From positions 124,001 through 188,000 of the forward strand of contig RPFO01000392.1 in the NCBI GenBank assembly GCA_009746045.1: DNA of 64,000 nucleotides, written 5' to 3'. The position numbers and the translations under genes were made by a program. The notes beneath the pieces were generated by a model that had not been told where the DNA came from, searched no databases, and saw only the letters and a list, made by a program, of their open reading frames with translations. Below are positions 43,701-53,398 of this stretch, one piece after another. Within the stretch, counting starts at the first letter, position 1. Each line of letters opens with the position of its first letter. Source of the stretch: Mesostigma viride (taxonomy: Eukaryota; Streptophyta; Mesostigmatophyceae; Mesostigmatales; Mesostigmataceae).

Positions 43701-46231
43701 TATAGGCGGTAACCGGCCTACGCATATCCCTTCGAACCAGATTGGCAAACTTTTGCTGCAAATGCTGTGCCCATTCCTCTCTACTTCAGGCAGGTAGTGG
43801 CCATGCTGCAAGCCCTCTGCAGTGATAACACAATTGCGCGAAGGCACTGAAAGGAGCACACGGCGGTTTAGGCATGCAGAAATATGCAAAGCCCACACTA
43901 AACGGGAAGCATAAGAACCAAGAGCAGCCTCACCGTTCCGCCGTGCAGCTTGTTTAAATTCCTGCACAGCACGTTCCACCAAACCTTGCCCTTCATGGTC
44001 TTGACGGCCCACTGTCCGGAGGTACTCAAACCCCGGCTTGCCCTCAAAGCATGCGAACTGCCTGTCCATTTGTAATGACTCAATAGGAGAGAAAAACGCA
44101 GAGAGAATGTCAATAGCCTCCGCCAAATCTTCCGCTGACTGACCCCGCAGCGGGATGACTGCTACATTATGAGCATACCTATCTATGGCTATGAAATAAG
44201 GGAGAAACGCCCAGAACAGTACGTCGCCTACAATCTGCCCTTTGCATGCGGAGGGATGCTTAGCATGGTGGCGGGGAAGCTTTGGCCCAGTAGCCTGACA
44301 CACAGGACAATGCGCATAGCAATCTCGACATGCTGCCAAAAGCTCTGCCCCACCCAGTGCATTTGCAAATTTATAAGCATTTGTGCCATGGCCAAATAAT
44401 GTGTGCAGACGAGAGGCAATTCCGTAAATAGAAACAAGCTTTTCATTACCATCAGTTACGGGTACACTGTCCGATAAATCTTGTGCTGCCCCTTGATTCT
44501 CATTTGCCAATGGCCGCTCCGCTGGGCTAGACTGCAGAACCCTATCACTGTCGAATACGCCCTGTCCTGGGCCGTCTAGTTTCCCTGCTGCGCCTGCTGC
44601 GCCTGCTGCGCCTGCTGCGCCTGCTGCGCCTGCTGCGGACGAACCCAGCGCATACTGCGACGAGGCCTCCTAATGGGCCCGGCCTTACCCTCGTCGGCAG
44701 TGGCATCGTTTTTCTTGTCCGGCTGCCTGCCGGACTTGCAGAACCTGGCCTTGTGGCCTGGCTTGTGGCATTTGCCACACAAATTGGTCGACAGAGGAAA
44801 ATTCTTGTTGGCATTGCAGCTGTCACGGTTGTGGCCAGTGCCCTGGCACCTCGGGCACTTCTCGCGTCTGTCGCCCTCCCCAAAAACAGCACTGATGCTT
44901 GCTGTTCCCGCGGGCTTGGTGGCAGATCCCCTTCCCGCCAATTCCTGTGCCGCGCCACCGAGGGCGAAGGCCTCCCGGATGGCAGTAAAGCTGGCAGCCC
45001 TGCTTTCCAGCTTTTCCTTTGTCAGGACGGGAGCCAAACCTTGGATACTGCTGTCAGTAATCACACCACTGGCGAGGGCCTTGCCCAGGAAAAGCACGAC
45101 GCTGAAATCATCTGGAAAAGTCAACGTAGTGTCTTCCAGCATCCTCTCGAATGCCAGTGTCGCCTGGACCGGGTCGCCCGACACCTCAAAAGTGAGGATC
45201 CGCATCATATCTTTGATCGACTTGAGCAGGCCCTCGGGCACCAGGAGTTCCTTCAAACGGCTGTAAAAGTCCGCCCACTCCAGGAGTGGTGACATACAGC
45301 CATGCTATTTGGGGGCCCAATACCGCCACCGCCAGGTCGAAATGTCCGGCCCCCATATTGAACTCAGGGTCCAATGCCAACCGCCGGAACGAAACTTGCT
45401 GGCCCCCAGTATGCTAGCGCCCCCCTGGGGCGCCGCCACCGGTGCGCCGACAGCCGGCCCCCATATGCCCCCCCCCAACGCGCTGAAATTTTCGTGTTCA
45501 GTGACCAGATCACAATTTGATCCGGGCTCAAAATGATTGGCTGTACGGTACGAACAAAAAACGAAATTTTAGTATCTAAGTTCCGCAGCGCTTGCTGAAT
45601 TTTCCCCGGAAGCCCGGGGGGACTTTCCCCGCTGAAAGGTGTCCGCGGAAGCGAATTGTACAAGTAGCCAACGCGGAAGCGTGTGAAGACAACGCAGCAG
45701 ACGAGCACTTGCCACGTGGCAAATCCCCTTTGGCAGTAGGCTCGCCATATGGGGGCCATGACCACCCGCCGGCAGGCGATTTCAGCCGCAGCCCCTATAT
45801 TTATCTAGGGGCCGGACCAATGCAGCCGCCGGCAGCCTTGGGGCCAGACCCTAGTACCCGTGAAATTTTGGCTGGACATGTCACCACTCCTGCCCACTCC
45901 ATCTTCTTCTCGTGGGCAATCCGGATCAAATCACGGACGGCCGGCATTCCCGACGAGCCGTGTCCACTGAATCGCAACGTAGCAACGTGGTCGTTGTCCA
46001 GGAAACTCGCTGTCTTCGCGTACCAGTACCCCAGGCCGTCGTAGTAGTCCTTCTTCTCCGGGTCCTTGCTGCCGGGTGGCAGCGGCTTGGGCAGCAAACG
46101 CATTGCCAATTCGTGCTGCTTTAATTTGTTCATTTCCTTCTTGTCCTGTCCAGTCAGGACAATGGCGTCAGTCTCAGCGCTTGCTGCAGCACGGCTACGA
46201 GCCATGGAAAAAAATGTGTGATTAAGAGTAC

Positions 46232-46680
46232 GAGTTGAGAAAGACTTTGGAAGGGTTTGGTTGCAATGGCTGCGGCTCCTTGGCCGCTGTTTATTGCTTT
46301 AATTTATACATTTACAGCGTCAACCTTCTAGAGATGCCTAGAAACCTTGTCCTGCACTGTCGTTACAAGTATGGCAATGCAGTATGCGTTGTGCACATGG
46401 AACCTTCTAGACACCAGACGCCAAACTTCAGTCTGCCATGGTTATATCTTAACAACCCGTGGCAAGACTGCAACCATTGTGGCAACCATTGTGCCCAGCG
46501 ACATGAGTCGCACCGGATTCATTGTCCGCATCTAGGTAATCAACATCACGTGCGGCAAACAGATATATTGCATAACAGAAAACCGGGATTGAATAATGCA
46601 TACATTTATTTTAATGTGTCGTTCCGACAGTATTTTTCCGAGCCCTGCCCAGCATCATTTGTAATGCTTTACAACTCCAG
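46232..46680 (-). repeat. 5' LTR of the Copia-type element
   Basis: A 449-bp terminal repeat, identical by eye to 40341-40789. It is followed on the right by gccaggtcagaatg, where LINE A2 resumes. Confidence 0.88.
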
Positions 46681-47103
46681 GCCAGGTCAGAATGTGTCGC
46701 CCTGGCTGGCCAAGCCGCTGGGGGCCGGCCAGGCCAAGGGCGGTGTCGACCTGGCTGGTGCGAGCAAGGACGCGGCTTCCTCCACCCCATCCATCATGAA
46801 ATATGTGCTACATGACCTCCCCACGGAGGCATGTTATAATTTAATTTAATTTAATTGAAGGACTTTCAGGCGACGGGCTACGGACAAACGGGCAAATACC
46901 TAGCAACGTACGGGCAATTTTTGCGAGGGACGGAAGTCCTGAACTGCAGCGGCGATGGGCGGCAGGCCACTAGCCACGGGCGATTTAATCACAGCAAGGG
47001 ATGCCATCACCGCCCAGCTCCGTGACATATCGACCAGCGTCTTAAGGACAACGCCATCGCTATCGAGGTTCTGCAGAACACGGCAGGCCTCACCGCCCAG
47101 GCG

Positions 47104-47716
47104 GTGAAGGACATTGCCGCCAAGCCAGCCCCGGCTGGCCTGGCCGGCGATGCTCCTCCCATCACCACCTGGGCGGACATGCTTAAGCAACATACCACCT
47201 CCACCACCTCCGCCGTCGCAGCCCAGCTCCAACGGCAGACGCTTGACCTCCGCGAGGAGGCCGAGCTCGCCCAGCGCAGCCTCAACGTCATTGTCAAGAA
47301 CTTCACCATGGAGGAAGGTGAGACTTCCGAGAAGCTTTTGCGTGCGTTTGAGCGAGAAATCCTTGGTCGCATGGGCCTTATCGGTGAGATCGCGCTGGCC
47401 GCCCACCGCCTTCCCCGCGCGCGGGGTAAGGCAGGGCCGCCCCCGCTCCTTCTCACCTTTAAGACCCCGGCGGACAAGATTTCTTTTCTCCGACGCCGCA
47501 AGCGGCTCGAGAAGACTCTCTTCACCCTTGATGACGACCTGACCCTGGCGCAGCAACAACGGCGACGGGAGCTATGGCCGACCTACCTCCAGCTCCGGCA
47601 GACCAAGGCGGGCCAGCCGGTGTACTGGAAGGGGGCGGCCATCTACGTCGGCCACAAGCCCTGGCAGGCGACCCCCCCCCCCCGCGGCCCCAGCGACTCC
47701 AGACGCCCCAGCTTAG
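47104..47716 (+). pseudogene. L1-type ORF1 protein, copy 2
   Basis: Nearly identical to the ORF1 of copy 1 from AVKDIAAKPAPAGLAG through LNVIVKNFTMEEGE and PPPLLLTFKTPADK to the C-terminal YWKGAAIYVGHKPWQ. The frame is open from 47104. Upstream, at about 47000-47040, the matching region is shifted. A longer C-run near 47675-47685 shifts the last dozen codons out of the family frame, so the native TAG (47714-47716) is bypassed. Compared with copies 1 and 3 this is a slightly decayed copy. Confidence 0.65.
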
Positions 47717-47772
47717 GGGAATACAGCAACTTAGTAGTGCAGAATAGATAGACCGTGGCCATGTACATGTAC

Positions 47773-47922
47773 CGGAGACGTCCGTCCTATAGTCAGCAAA
47801 ATTGGTGCGAGAGGTCCCCAGTTCGATTCCGGTCGGATTCATTTGCAGATCGCGTTTTCCGCGTTTTCCGCGGCCCGGCACTGAACGCAAAGGTTTTCAC
47901 CTTTGCGGAGTGTCTGATCAGA
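47773..47922 (+). mobile_element. SINE-like element, 150 bp
   Basis: Inserted in the 3' untranslated region of ORF1-only LINE copy 2, flanked by atgtacatgtac on both sides (47761-47772 and 47923-47934). Copy 1 (15355-15366) has the empty site with a single atgtacatgtac. The insert holds the B-box-like agttcgattccgg and the hairpin GCAAAGGT-TTTC-ACCTTTGC near its 3' end. Confidence 0.85.
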
Positions 47923-48340
47923 ATGTACATGTACGCCTCCTAGAGGCACTATCCTAGCTAAGCCACGCGCTTTCCTTAATCATGTACATGTGTGCCTATG
48001 ATGAGCCACACCCCAGATGATGCCTAGCTTTATTTAGTTATGTTGTGCCCATGCAGGGAGTAACTCTCTGCTGAGACGCCATGCCCTAGCTTCTTTGTAT
48101 AGCTATGCTGATCTTCCCCCCCATGACAGGCTCCCCCTTCGCTGGGCATAGCTTGAAGATCATGGGGATGCACGTGCCCTGGTGCACCTAGAGCAAGGGT
48201 CCTTTACATCCCCACCCTTGCAGGAAGTAGCTTAGGATGTATGATAGGCCATATGCCCCCCTCTCAAGGGCTGTGTGCTACATATACTCCCAACGGAGTT
48301 ATGTTACAATTCAATTCAATTCAATTCAAGGGACGAAAGT

Positions 48341-48539
48341 AATGACGGGCCGGCGACGGGCAACTAACCACTGTAGTAGCCATGGGCCATGGGTAACTAG
48401 CCACGGGCAAAATTAAATTTCAGCAAAGGAGGGACGATTAAGGGCCACAACTCGCACTAGCCATGCAGTAACCACCGGGCCACGCGCATGCGGGCCATGG
48501 GAATTTAGATTCTGCACAGCCGGACTTGAATGGGATTCG
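48341..48539. other. No gene recognised
   Basis: Short phrases of the type cgggcaactaaccac and catgggccatgggtaac recur in an irregular way. This is the left flank of the second nested stack. Confidence 0.3.
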
Positions 48540-48577
48540 ATCTCCAATAAATTAAATTAAATTAAATTATAACATGC

Positions 48578-49821
48578 AATGTATACCAGGCCATGTATAC
48601 CTACAAGCTATCGGCATCCCTATGGGCACTAACTGTGCCGGGCTCCTTGCAAACCTCTATCTATACACTTATGAGCTTGCATTCATGGAGAATCTCATTG
48701 CCTCAAACGATGATGTTCTCATCAGGCGTTTTATCCATACATGTCGATACATTGATGATGTCATCGCTTTCGACAACCCTGATTTCGCAACCCATTTGTA
48801 TATCACCGCTGGTCTGCCTGGCATCTACCCGCAAGCGTCCCTCACATTAAACTCACGTCGGAGGATACTCATTGCAATTACCTCGATCTTAACATTACCC
48901 ATAACAAGAAGGGCTGGCGTACGGCTGTCTATGATAAGCGCAAGGATCCTAAATACCAGCAAATTCCTTTTATTCGTTACCCCGATATTCACAGTCTCCT
49001 TTCCCACACAGCAAAATATGGTGTTGTTCTTTCTCAGTTACATCGTTTTTCCCGTCTTTGTTCTTATCGTGTTGATTTCATCACGACTCTTGTTGAACTC
49101 TTGCAGCGTTTATTGGTCAAAGACTATGACCGAGCCATTATGCTCCGTCAAGTCCGATGTTTTTTGCAACGTCACCCACATCTGTTCGGTGCTGCCCCTT
49201 GGCACAAGCTCTACAAACAGGTCGTGGACCGGCTGGATCGCATAGTATCTCCGCACATCTGAACCCTGTGATGCCAGATCTCCTTTGCGGCCGTTCCGAG
49301 CTTGGCACTGGATTCGTTGTCCACATCGTCGCGTCGTTGCAGCAACACGATGTTTTCTGGCATCCGCGGGCTTTTGGTTCCCGCCGCACATTTGAAAGTG
49401 CTGTCCTCCGGCTTTTTGCCTTTGCACCGTGTGCAGTTCTTGGACGTTTGGAATCATGGCATGGCTAACGTGATGACTGACTAGCTACCTTTTCAGTGGT
49501 TTTCCATTTGCGGGTATTTCCTCGTAAATGGTGGGAGAGCGATCGCAGCAATGGTGCTCACCACTAGACACTCCCGGCCAGTTAGGCTCCAAACACACGC
49601 CCTGATCAAGCATGCTGTTTCCGGCCCCACCGTCTAGGTCATCTAGTCGCTCTACACGTAAGCCAGCCATAATTTCAATGCACAAGGATACACATTTCCA
49701 TCACCATTCATCTTCATCATCCTGAACGACTCGAACACGCGGACAAGATAACGGCAGGCTCGAGCTACCATGGTCCGGATTCTCCCGATTTCTGGCCTGC
49801 GCTGGTTGTCTCCTTGATAGG
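48578..49821 (+). mobile_element. Penelope-like element, 5'-truncated
   Basis: A 1.24-kb insertion in the LINE A4 tail, flanked by catgc at 48573-48577 and 49822-49826. The 5' part encodes a Penelope-type RT core and the 3' part is the repeat also seen at 12767-13175, 24290-24717 and 11637-11708. It ends ggttgtctccttga. The longest copy in the window. Confidence 0.75.
48589..49260 (+). pseudogene. Penelope-like reverse transcriptase fragment
   Basis: The frame starts within the RT and shows AIGIPMGTNCAGLLANLYL and TYELAFMENL, then FIHTCRYIDDVIAFDNPDF. The G-x-PMG-x4-LANL block followed by RYIDD is characteristic of Penelope-like RTs, which are related to telomerase. The N-terminal part is lost by truncation and the reading frame is interrupted at least once after the RYIDD motif. 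No GIY-YIG endonuclease is recognised downstream. Confidence 0.75.
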
Positions 49822-50211
49822 CATGCCTCCGTGGGGAGGTCATGTAGCACATATTCCATGATGGATGGGGTGGAGGAAGCCGCGTGATCGAACTATTAAT
49901 TAATTAATTAATTAGACTCGTGCTCCCGTTGGGGAGTCACGGAGCATTAACCCCGATGGATGGATGGATGGGTGCAAACAGTCCTACCGGTCTAATCTAT
50001 CTACATTGGCTACATACTACATCTATCTAACAGCATTCTAACTACAACATCTATCTGGGCAGCCGCACGCTGCCCTAGGGGAGCTATCTGGCGTGCCTCC
50101 CACGGGCTTGCACACGCGGGCGCTTCCCCACTGGGGGGGGCTCGTTGTCCTCTATGACCTGGGCCCACTTGGCCTTGTCCATCATCTTCTTCCAAATCAC
50201 GGAGAGGCCTA

Positions 50212-52198
50212 ATTAATTAATTAATTAGGAACATAACTCCGTTGGGAGTATATGTAGCACATAGCCCTGAGAAGGGGCATATGAGCCTATAATACATTCT
50301 AAGCTACTTCCTGCAAGGGTGGGAATGTAAACAACACTTGCTCTAGGTGCACCAGGGCACCCGCACCCTCATGGTCTATCACGCTATGCCCGGGTAAGGG
50401 GGGAGCATGCCTGTGAGGGGGAAGATCATCATGGCTATTCAAGAGCTATGGCATGGCTTCTCAGCAGAGAGTGACTCCCTGCATGGGCACAGCATTACTA
50501 AATAAGGCTAGGCATCGTCTGGAGTGTGGCACATCATAGGCACACATGTACATGACTAAAAAGGCTAGGCCTCAGCTGGTATAGTGCTTGTATTAGGCGG
50601 GCATGTACAAGGCCACTGTCTAACTATTCTACACTACTGCTGTATTCCCCTAGGCTGGGGCTGGAGTTGCTGGGGCCGCGGTGGTCGAGGGGGTCGCTTG
50701 CCAGGGCTTGTGGCCGACGTAGATGGCCGCCCCCTTCCAGTACACCGGCTGGCCCGCCTTGGTCTGCCGGAGCTGGAGGTAGGTCTGCCATAGCTCCCGT
50801 CGCCGTTGTTGCTGTGCCAGGGTCAAGTCGTCGTCAAGGGTGAAGAGAGTCTTCTCGAGCCGCTTGCGGCGTCTGAGAAAAGAAATCTTGTCCGCCGGGG
50901 TCTTAAAGGTGAGAAGGAGCGGGGGCGGCCCTGCCTTACCCCGCGCGCGGGGAAGGCGGTGGGCGGCCAGCTCGATCTCACCAGTAAGGCCCATGCGATC
51001 AAGGATTTCTCTCTCAAAAGCACGCGCAAGCTTCTCGGAATTCTCACCTTCCTCCATCTTGAGATTCTTGACAATGACGTTGAGGCTGCGCTTGGCGAGC
51101 TCGGCCTCCTCGCGGAGGTCGAGCGTCTGCCGCTGGAGCTGGGCTGCGACGGCGGAGGTGGTGGAGGTGGTATGTTGCTTAAGCATGTCCGCCCAGGTCG
51201 TGATGGGAGGAGCATCGCCGGCCAGGCCAGCCGGGGCTGGCTTGGCGGCAATGTCCTTCACTGCCTGGGCGGTGAGGCCGGCTGTGTTCTGCAAGACCTC
51301 GATAGCGATTGCATTATCCTTGAGGCGCTGGTCGATGTCGCGGAGCTGGGCGGTGATGGAGTCGGTGGAGGCGGAGGGGGGGGGGGGTGGAGGCGAGGAG
51401 GGTGGCGGTGGCGGTGGGGATGGTGGGGAGCTCAGCAGCCAGCGTGCCGCCAAGTGCCGCCACATCTGCGGCAAGAGGGGTCACGTGCTGCTCGAAAGCT
51501 TCCTTGAGGATGGTGCGGATGGAGGCTTCGGAGGGGAAGGGGGGCGGTTTGGGAGCCCAGATCTCGGATTCGGAGCGTCCAACAAGGGAGCAGAGGGCGA
51601 AGCGTTGAAGCTTGGGGCGAGGCATGCGGTGAATGATGGGGAGAGCCTCGGCGGGGTCGACAAGCCTGCCGTCACCAGGCCAGCGGCCACGGTTGTGGGA
51701 CGTGAGGTACACGCACAGGGCTAGAAGCGAGGCGTGATTGCCGTAATAAAAGTCTTCCATAATCCAACCGGGGCTGCGCTGCCAGAAGTCGGGGCTGTTG
51801 ACGTCAAAGGAGCGCTCTTCCCAGGGCGGCTCAGCAGAGCGACTGCGCTTAGGTTCAGGCGAGGCTGATGGCGAGGCGAGCCCGGGAGGCTGGGCGAGCA
51901 CCAGTGCACTACTAGTGTCACCGTTGCCATCTGGGCCGGTGGGCGAAGCTGCAGCCGAAGCTGCAGGCGTATTTTCATTGCCGAGCGCAGCCGCCAGGCT
52001 GCGTTGCGTCGAGAGGCGTTTGCTCATCGTATATTGCGTAATAGCGTCGGAAAATTATATCAGCATGTGCGTCTTAGAAAGACGAAGCGATTGTGATATT
52101 CACAGCTGAATTCGGCGCTCAAACATGAAAGTTATGAGCTCCGACAGCCATGGCTACCTCGTGGCTCGTGGCTCGTGGCTCTACGTCCAGATGTTGCT
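50212..52198 (-). mobile_element. ORF1-only LINE, copy 3 (full length)
   Basis: A complete 1.99-kb element lies inside LINE B, flanked by GGAGAGGCCTA at 50201-50211 and 52199-52209. Minus-strand layout is a 170-bp 5' untranslated region, ORF1 (ATG at 52027-52025, stop at 50650-50652), a roughly 440-bp 3' untranslated region, the ACTCC-CAAC-GGAGT hairpin and an (aatt)n tail. There is no room for, and no trace of, ORF2 or RT. Confidence 0.87.
50650..52027 (-). pseudogene. L1-type ORF1 protein, copy 3 (one frameshift)
   Basis: The ORF1 begins MSKRLSTQRSLAAALGNEN and continues through EPKRSRSAEPPWEERSFD, FDVNSPDFWQRSPGW and HRMPRPKLQRFALCSLVG, an N-terminal region found only in this copy. A run of C in the proline-coding stretch near 51370 shifts the frame by one nucleotide. 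From there the family frame resumes with STDSITAQLRDIDQRL, the coiled-coil part, SLNVIVKNLKMEEGE, PPPLLLTFKTPADK and RRRELWQTYLQLRQT to the stop at 50650. Total length would be near 458 residues. It is an RNA-binding LINE ORF1 homolog with no catalytic domain. Confidence 0.72.
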
Positions 52199-52217
52199 GG
52201 AGAGGCCTAGGCCCCCC

Positions 52218-52318
52218 TTAATTAATTAATTAATTAATTAGACTCGTGCTCCCGTTGGGGAGTCACGGAGCATTAACCCCGATGGATGGATGGAAACATT
52301 CCTACCGGTCTAGTCTAT
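52218..52318 (-). mobile_element. 101-bp LINE B tail insertion
   Basis: Flanked by CTAGGCCCCCC at 52207-52217 and 52319-52329, within LINE B. It contains only the B 3' hairpin, the taaccccgatggatgg stretch and an (ATTA)n tail. Its left target duplication overlaps that of copy 3 by three bases. Confidence 0.85.
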
Positions 52319-52474
52319 CTAGGCCCCCCATGTCCTCTACTAGCTGTTCTTTGAAGGTGCGGGCCTTGCGGCGTCTAACATCACTGGGCCCAGCCCACGT
52401 CAGGAGGTGCCGGCCAGGCTGGGCCATTGCATTGTGGTCGCAGTCCTGCGGGGGGGCCACGTGAGGTGTCTACG

Positions 52475-53052
52475 TACCTGGTTGGTGCGAGCTAGGTGCC
52501 CTACTAGCTGCAGGCGTCGTTGCTTAATGGTGCTGGTGATATAGGGCATGCCCTGGTACAGGTCCTCATTGCGGACATGAGCAGCATATATCCTACTCTG
52601 AAAATGGAACGCAGCATGCTGGTGACCGCGCCGTCCAGCTTGCGGGCCAGGTCGGCGGTGAGGGTCCGCGTCTCGGCTCCATACGTGAGAACAGGAAGGA
52701 CGAGGACCTTGAACAGGTCCTGTTTCTCGATCTTGCCCAGGGGCTTGCGCCACAGGGCCCGGTACTGGCGCCATGAAGCGTGCCAGGCGAGGGAGATGCG
52801 ATGGTCCACATCAACCTCGCAGCTGGGGAGTGCTCAGGCTGCCCAGCAGCTTAACGCGGTCCCGATACAGGACTCGAGAGCCGTCTAGGAGATAAAGGGG
52901 CGGCGGTGAGTTGGTGAGCCCAACCGCCAGGGCCTCTGTCTTCTTGCTGACTTCAAGCCCCACTGCACGGGCCTCGAGAGCCAGGCAGTCAAGCCATGTC
53001 TGCACGTGCTCAGTGTCCTCGAAGAGGCTGGTGTCGTCTGCGTAGATGATGT
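52475..53052 (-). pseudogene. LINE B RT palm-thumb and C-terminal fragment
   Basis: Minus-strand coding includes TWLDCLALEARAVGLEVS and ALAVGLTNSPPPLYLLDGS, then a frame change near 52810. Next come QDLFKVLVLPVLTYGAE and, in another frame, IKQRRLQLVGHLARTNQV. It is homologous to residues 280-470 of the LINE A1 RT frame. It is truncated at the YADD block and broken by at least two frame changes and two insertions. Confidence 0.6.
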
Positions 53053-53104
53053 CGTGATCGAACTATCCTAACTCTAAGCTATCTAGAAAAAAAAATCTCC
53101 AATA

Positions 53105-53394
53105 CTGGAGTCCAAACTAAGTGGGGGCTTAAGGCCCCCGCCGGCCGGGTCTACTTGTCTCACTTAAAATTGCATGATGGGACAACCAGCAATTATCTTG
53201 GTTGGTTGTCTCACTTAATGTTGGTAATGCAAGATTAATTGAACACGTGCTCCCGTTGGGGCCAGTCACAGAGCAAATGGGCCAGTCACAAAGCCGATGG
53301 ATGGATGGATCGATGGATGGGTACACGGAATCGAAGACCGGTGTATATAAGCTATCTACAAAAAAAATGCAAGATGCTCACATGCATGCACTAC
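53105..53394. other. Decayed LINE B tail and unknown sequence
   Basis: On the minus strand 53235-53345 looks like an old LINE B 3' end (cacgtgctcccgttggggccagtcac, gatggatggatcgatgg). The part 53160-53220 has an inverted pair (gggacaaccagcaa / ttggttggttgtctcactt). Confidence 0.45.
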
Positions 53395-53398
53395 TTAA

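Larger units (their letters stand above)
40341..46680 (-). mobile_element. Copia-type LTR retrotransposon (fossil)
   Basis: This 6.34-kb minus-strand element lies inside LINE A2. Parts read from right to left: 5' LTR, gag-like region with two CCHC zinc knuckles and a QQA-rich stretch, integrase, a retropepsin-like segment, reverse transcriptase and RNase H. A polypurine tract (about 40790-40804, minus strand) and the 3' LTR follow. Integrase before RT places it with Copia/Pseudoviridae-type elements. The two LTRs look identical by eye, so the insertion is very young. It is nearly complete but broken, with roughly three to four interruptions in the coding part. Both flanks carry gccag, which may be a 5-bp target duplication. 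Confidence 0.8.
35779..46769 (-). mobile_element. LINE A2 (second level), minus strand
   Basis: Inserted in the 3' untranslated region of A3 with target duplication ACGCGGCTT (35770-35778 and 46770-46778). Its own sequence is 35779-35892, 40074-40340 and 46681-46769; the rest is LINE A1 and a Copia-type element. It encodes the C-terminal end of ORF2 in the minus direction and has an (aattt)n tail at 35779-35802. Confidence 0.8.
35430..46856 (+). mobile_element. LINE A3 (outer host of a nested stack)
   Basis: A plus-strand, 5'-truncated LINE A copy has its own sequence only at 35430-35778 and 46779-46856. It is flanked by a 14-bp duplication GAAGGACTTTCAGG (35416-35429 and 46857-46870). It encodes the last part of ORF2 (VGKPVTNYVQMLLDDL, KTRWKKIVKAHTPDP, KRRRRFDE). 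It ends with the 3' hairpin CCTCC-CCAC-GGAGG and an (aattt)n tail. Everything between 35779 and 46769 was inserted later. Confidence 0.82.
46938..48329 (+). mobile_element. ORF1-only LINE, copy 2 (5'-truncated)
   Basis: It is flanked by GGGACGGAAGT (46927-46937) and GGGACGAAAGT (48330-48340), a target duplication with one mismatch. It holds the ORF1 RRM/CTD part, a 3' untranslated region interrupted by a SINE-like copy at 47773-47922, the ACTCC-CAAC-GGAGT hairpin and a (aattc)n tail. There is no ORF2. Confidence 0.8.
49897..53052 (-). mobile_element. LINE B, 5'-truncated in the RT
   Basis: Inserted in LINE A4 with a 14-bp duplication CGTGATCGAACTAT (49883-49896 and 53053-53066). On the minus strand it starts at the RT YADD region and runs through thumb and C-terminal parts, the 3' untranslated region, the CTCCC-CAAC-GGGAG hairpin and an (ATTA)n tail at 49897-49915. 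It is interrupted by an ORF1-only LINE (50212-52198) and by a 101-bp B tail (52218-52318). Confidence 0.82.
48550..53094 (-). mobile_element. LINE A4 3' end (outer host of second stack)
   Basis: Only about 150 bp of LINE A 3' untranslated region and tail (48550-48577, 49827-49896, 53067-53094) remain of this 5'-truncated copy. It is flanked by ATCTCCAATA at 48540-48549 and 53095-53104. It was later split by a Penelope-like element and by LINE B. Confidence 0.78.
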
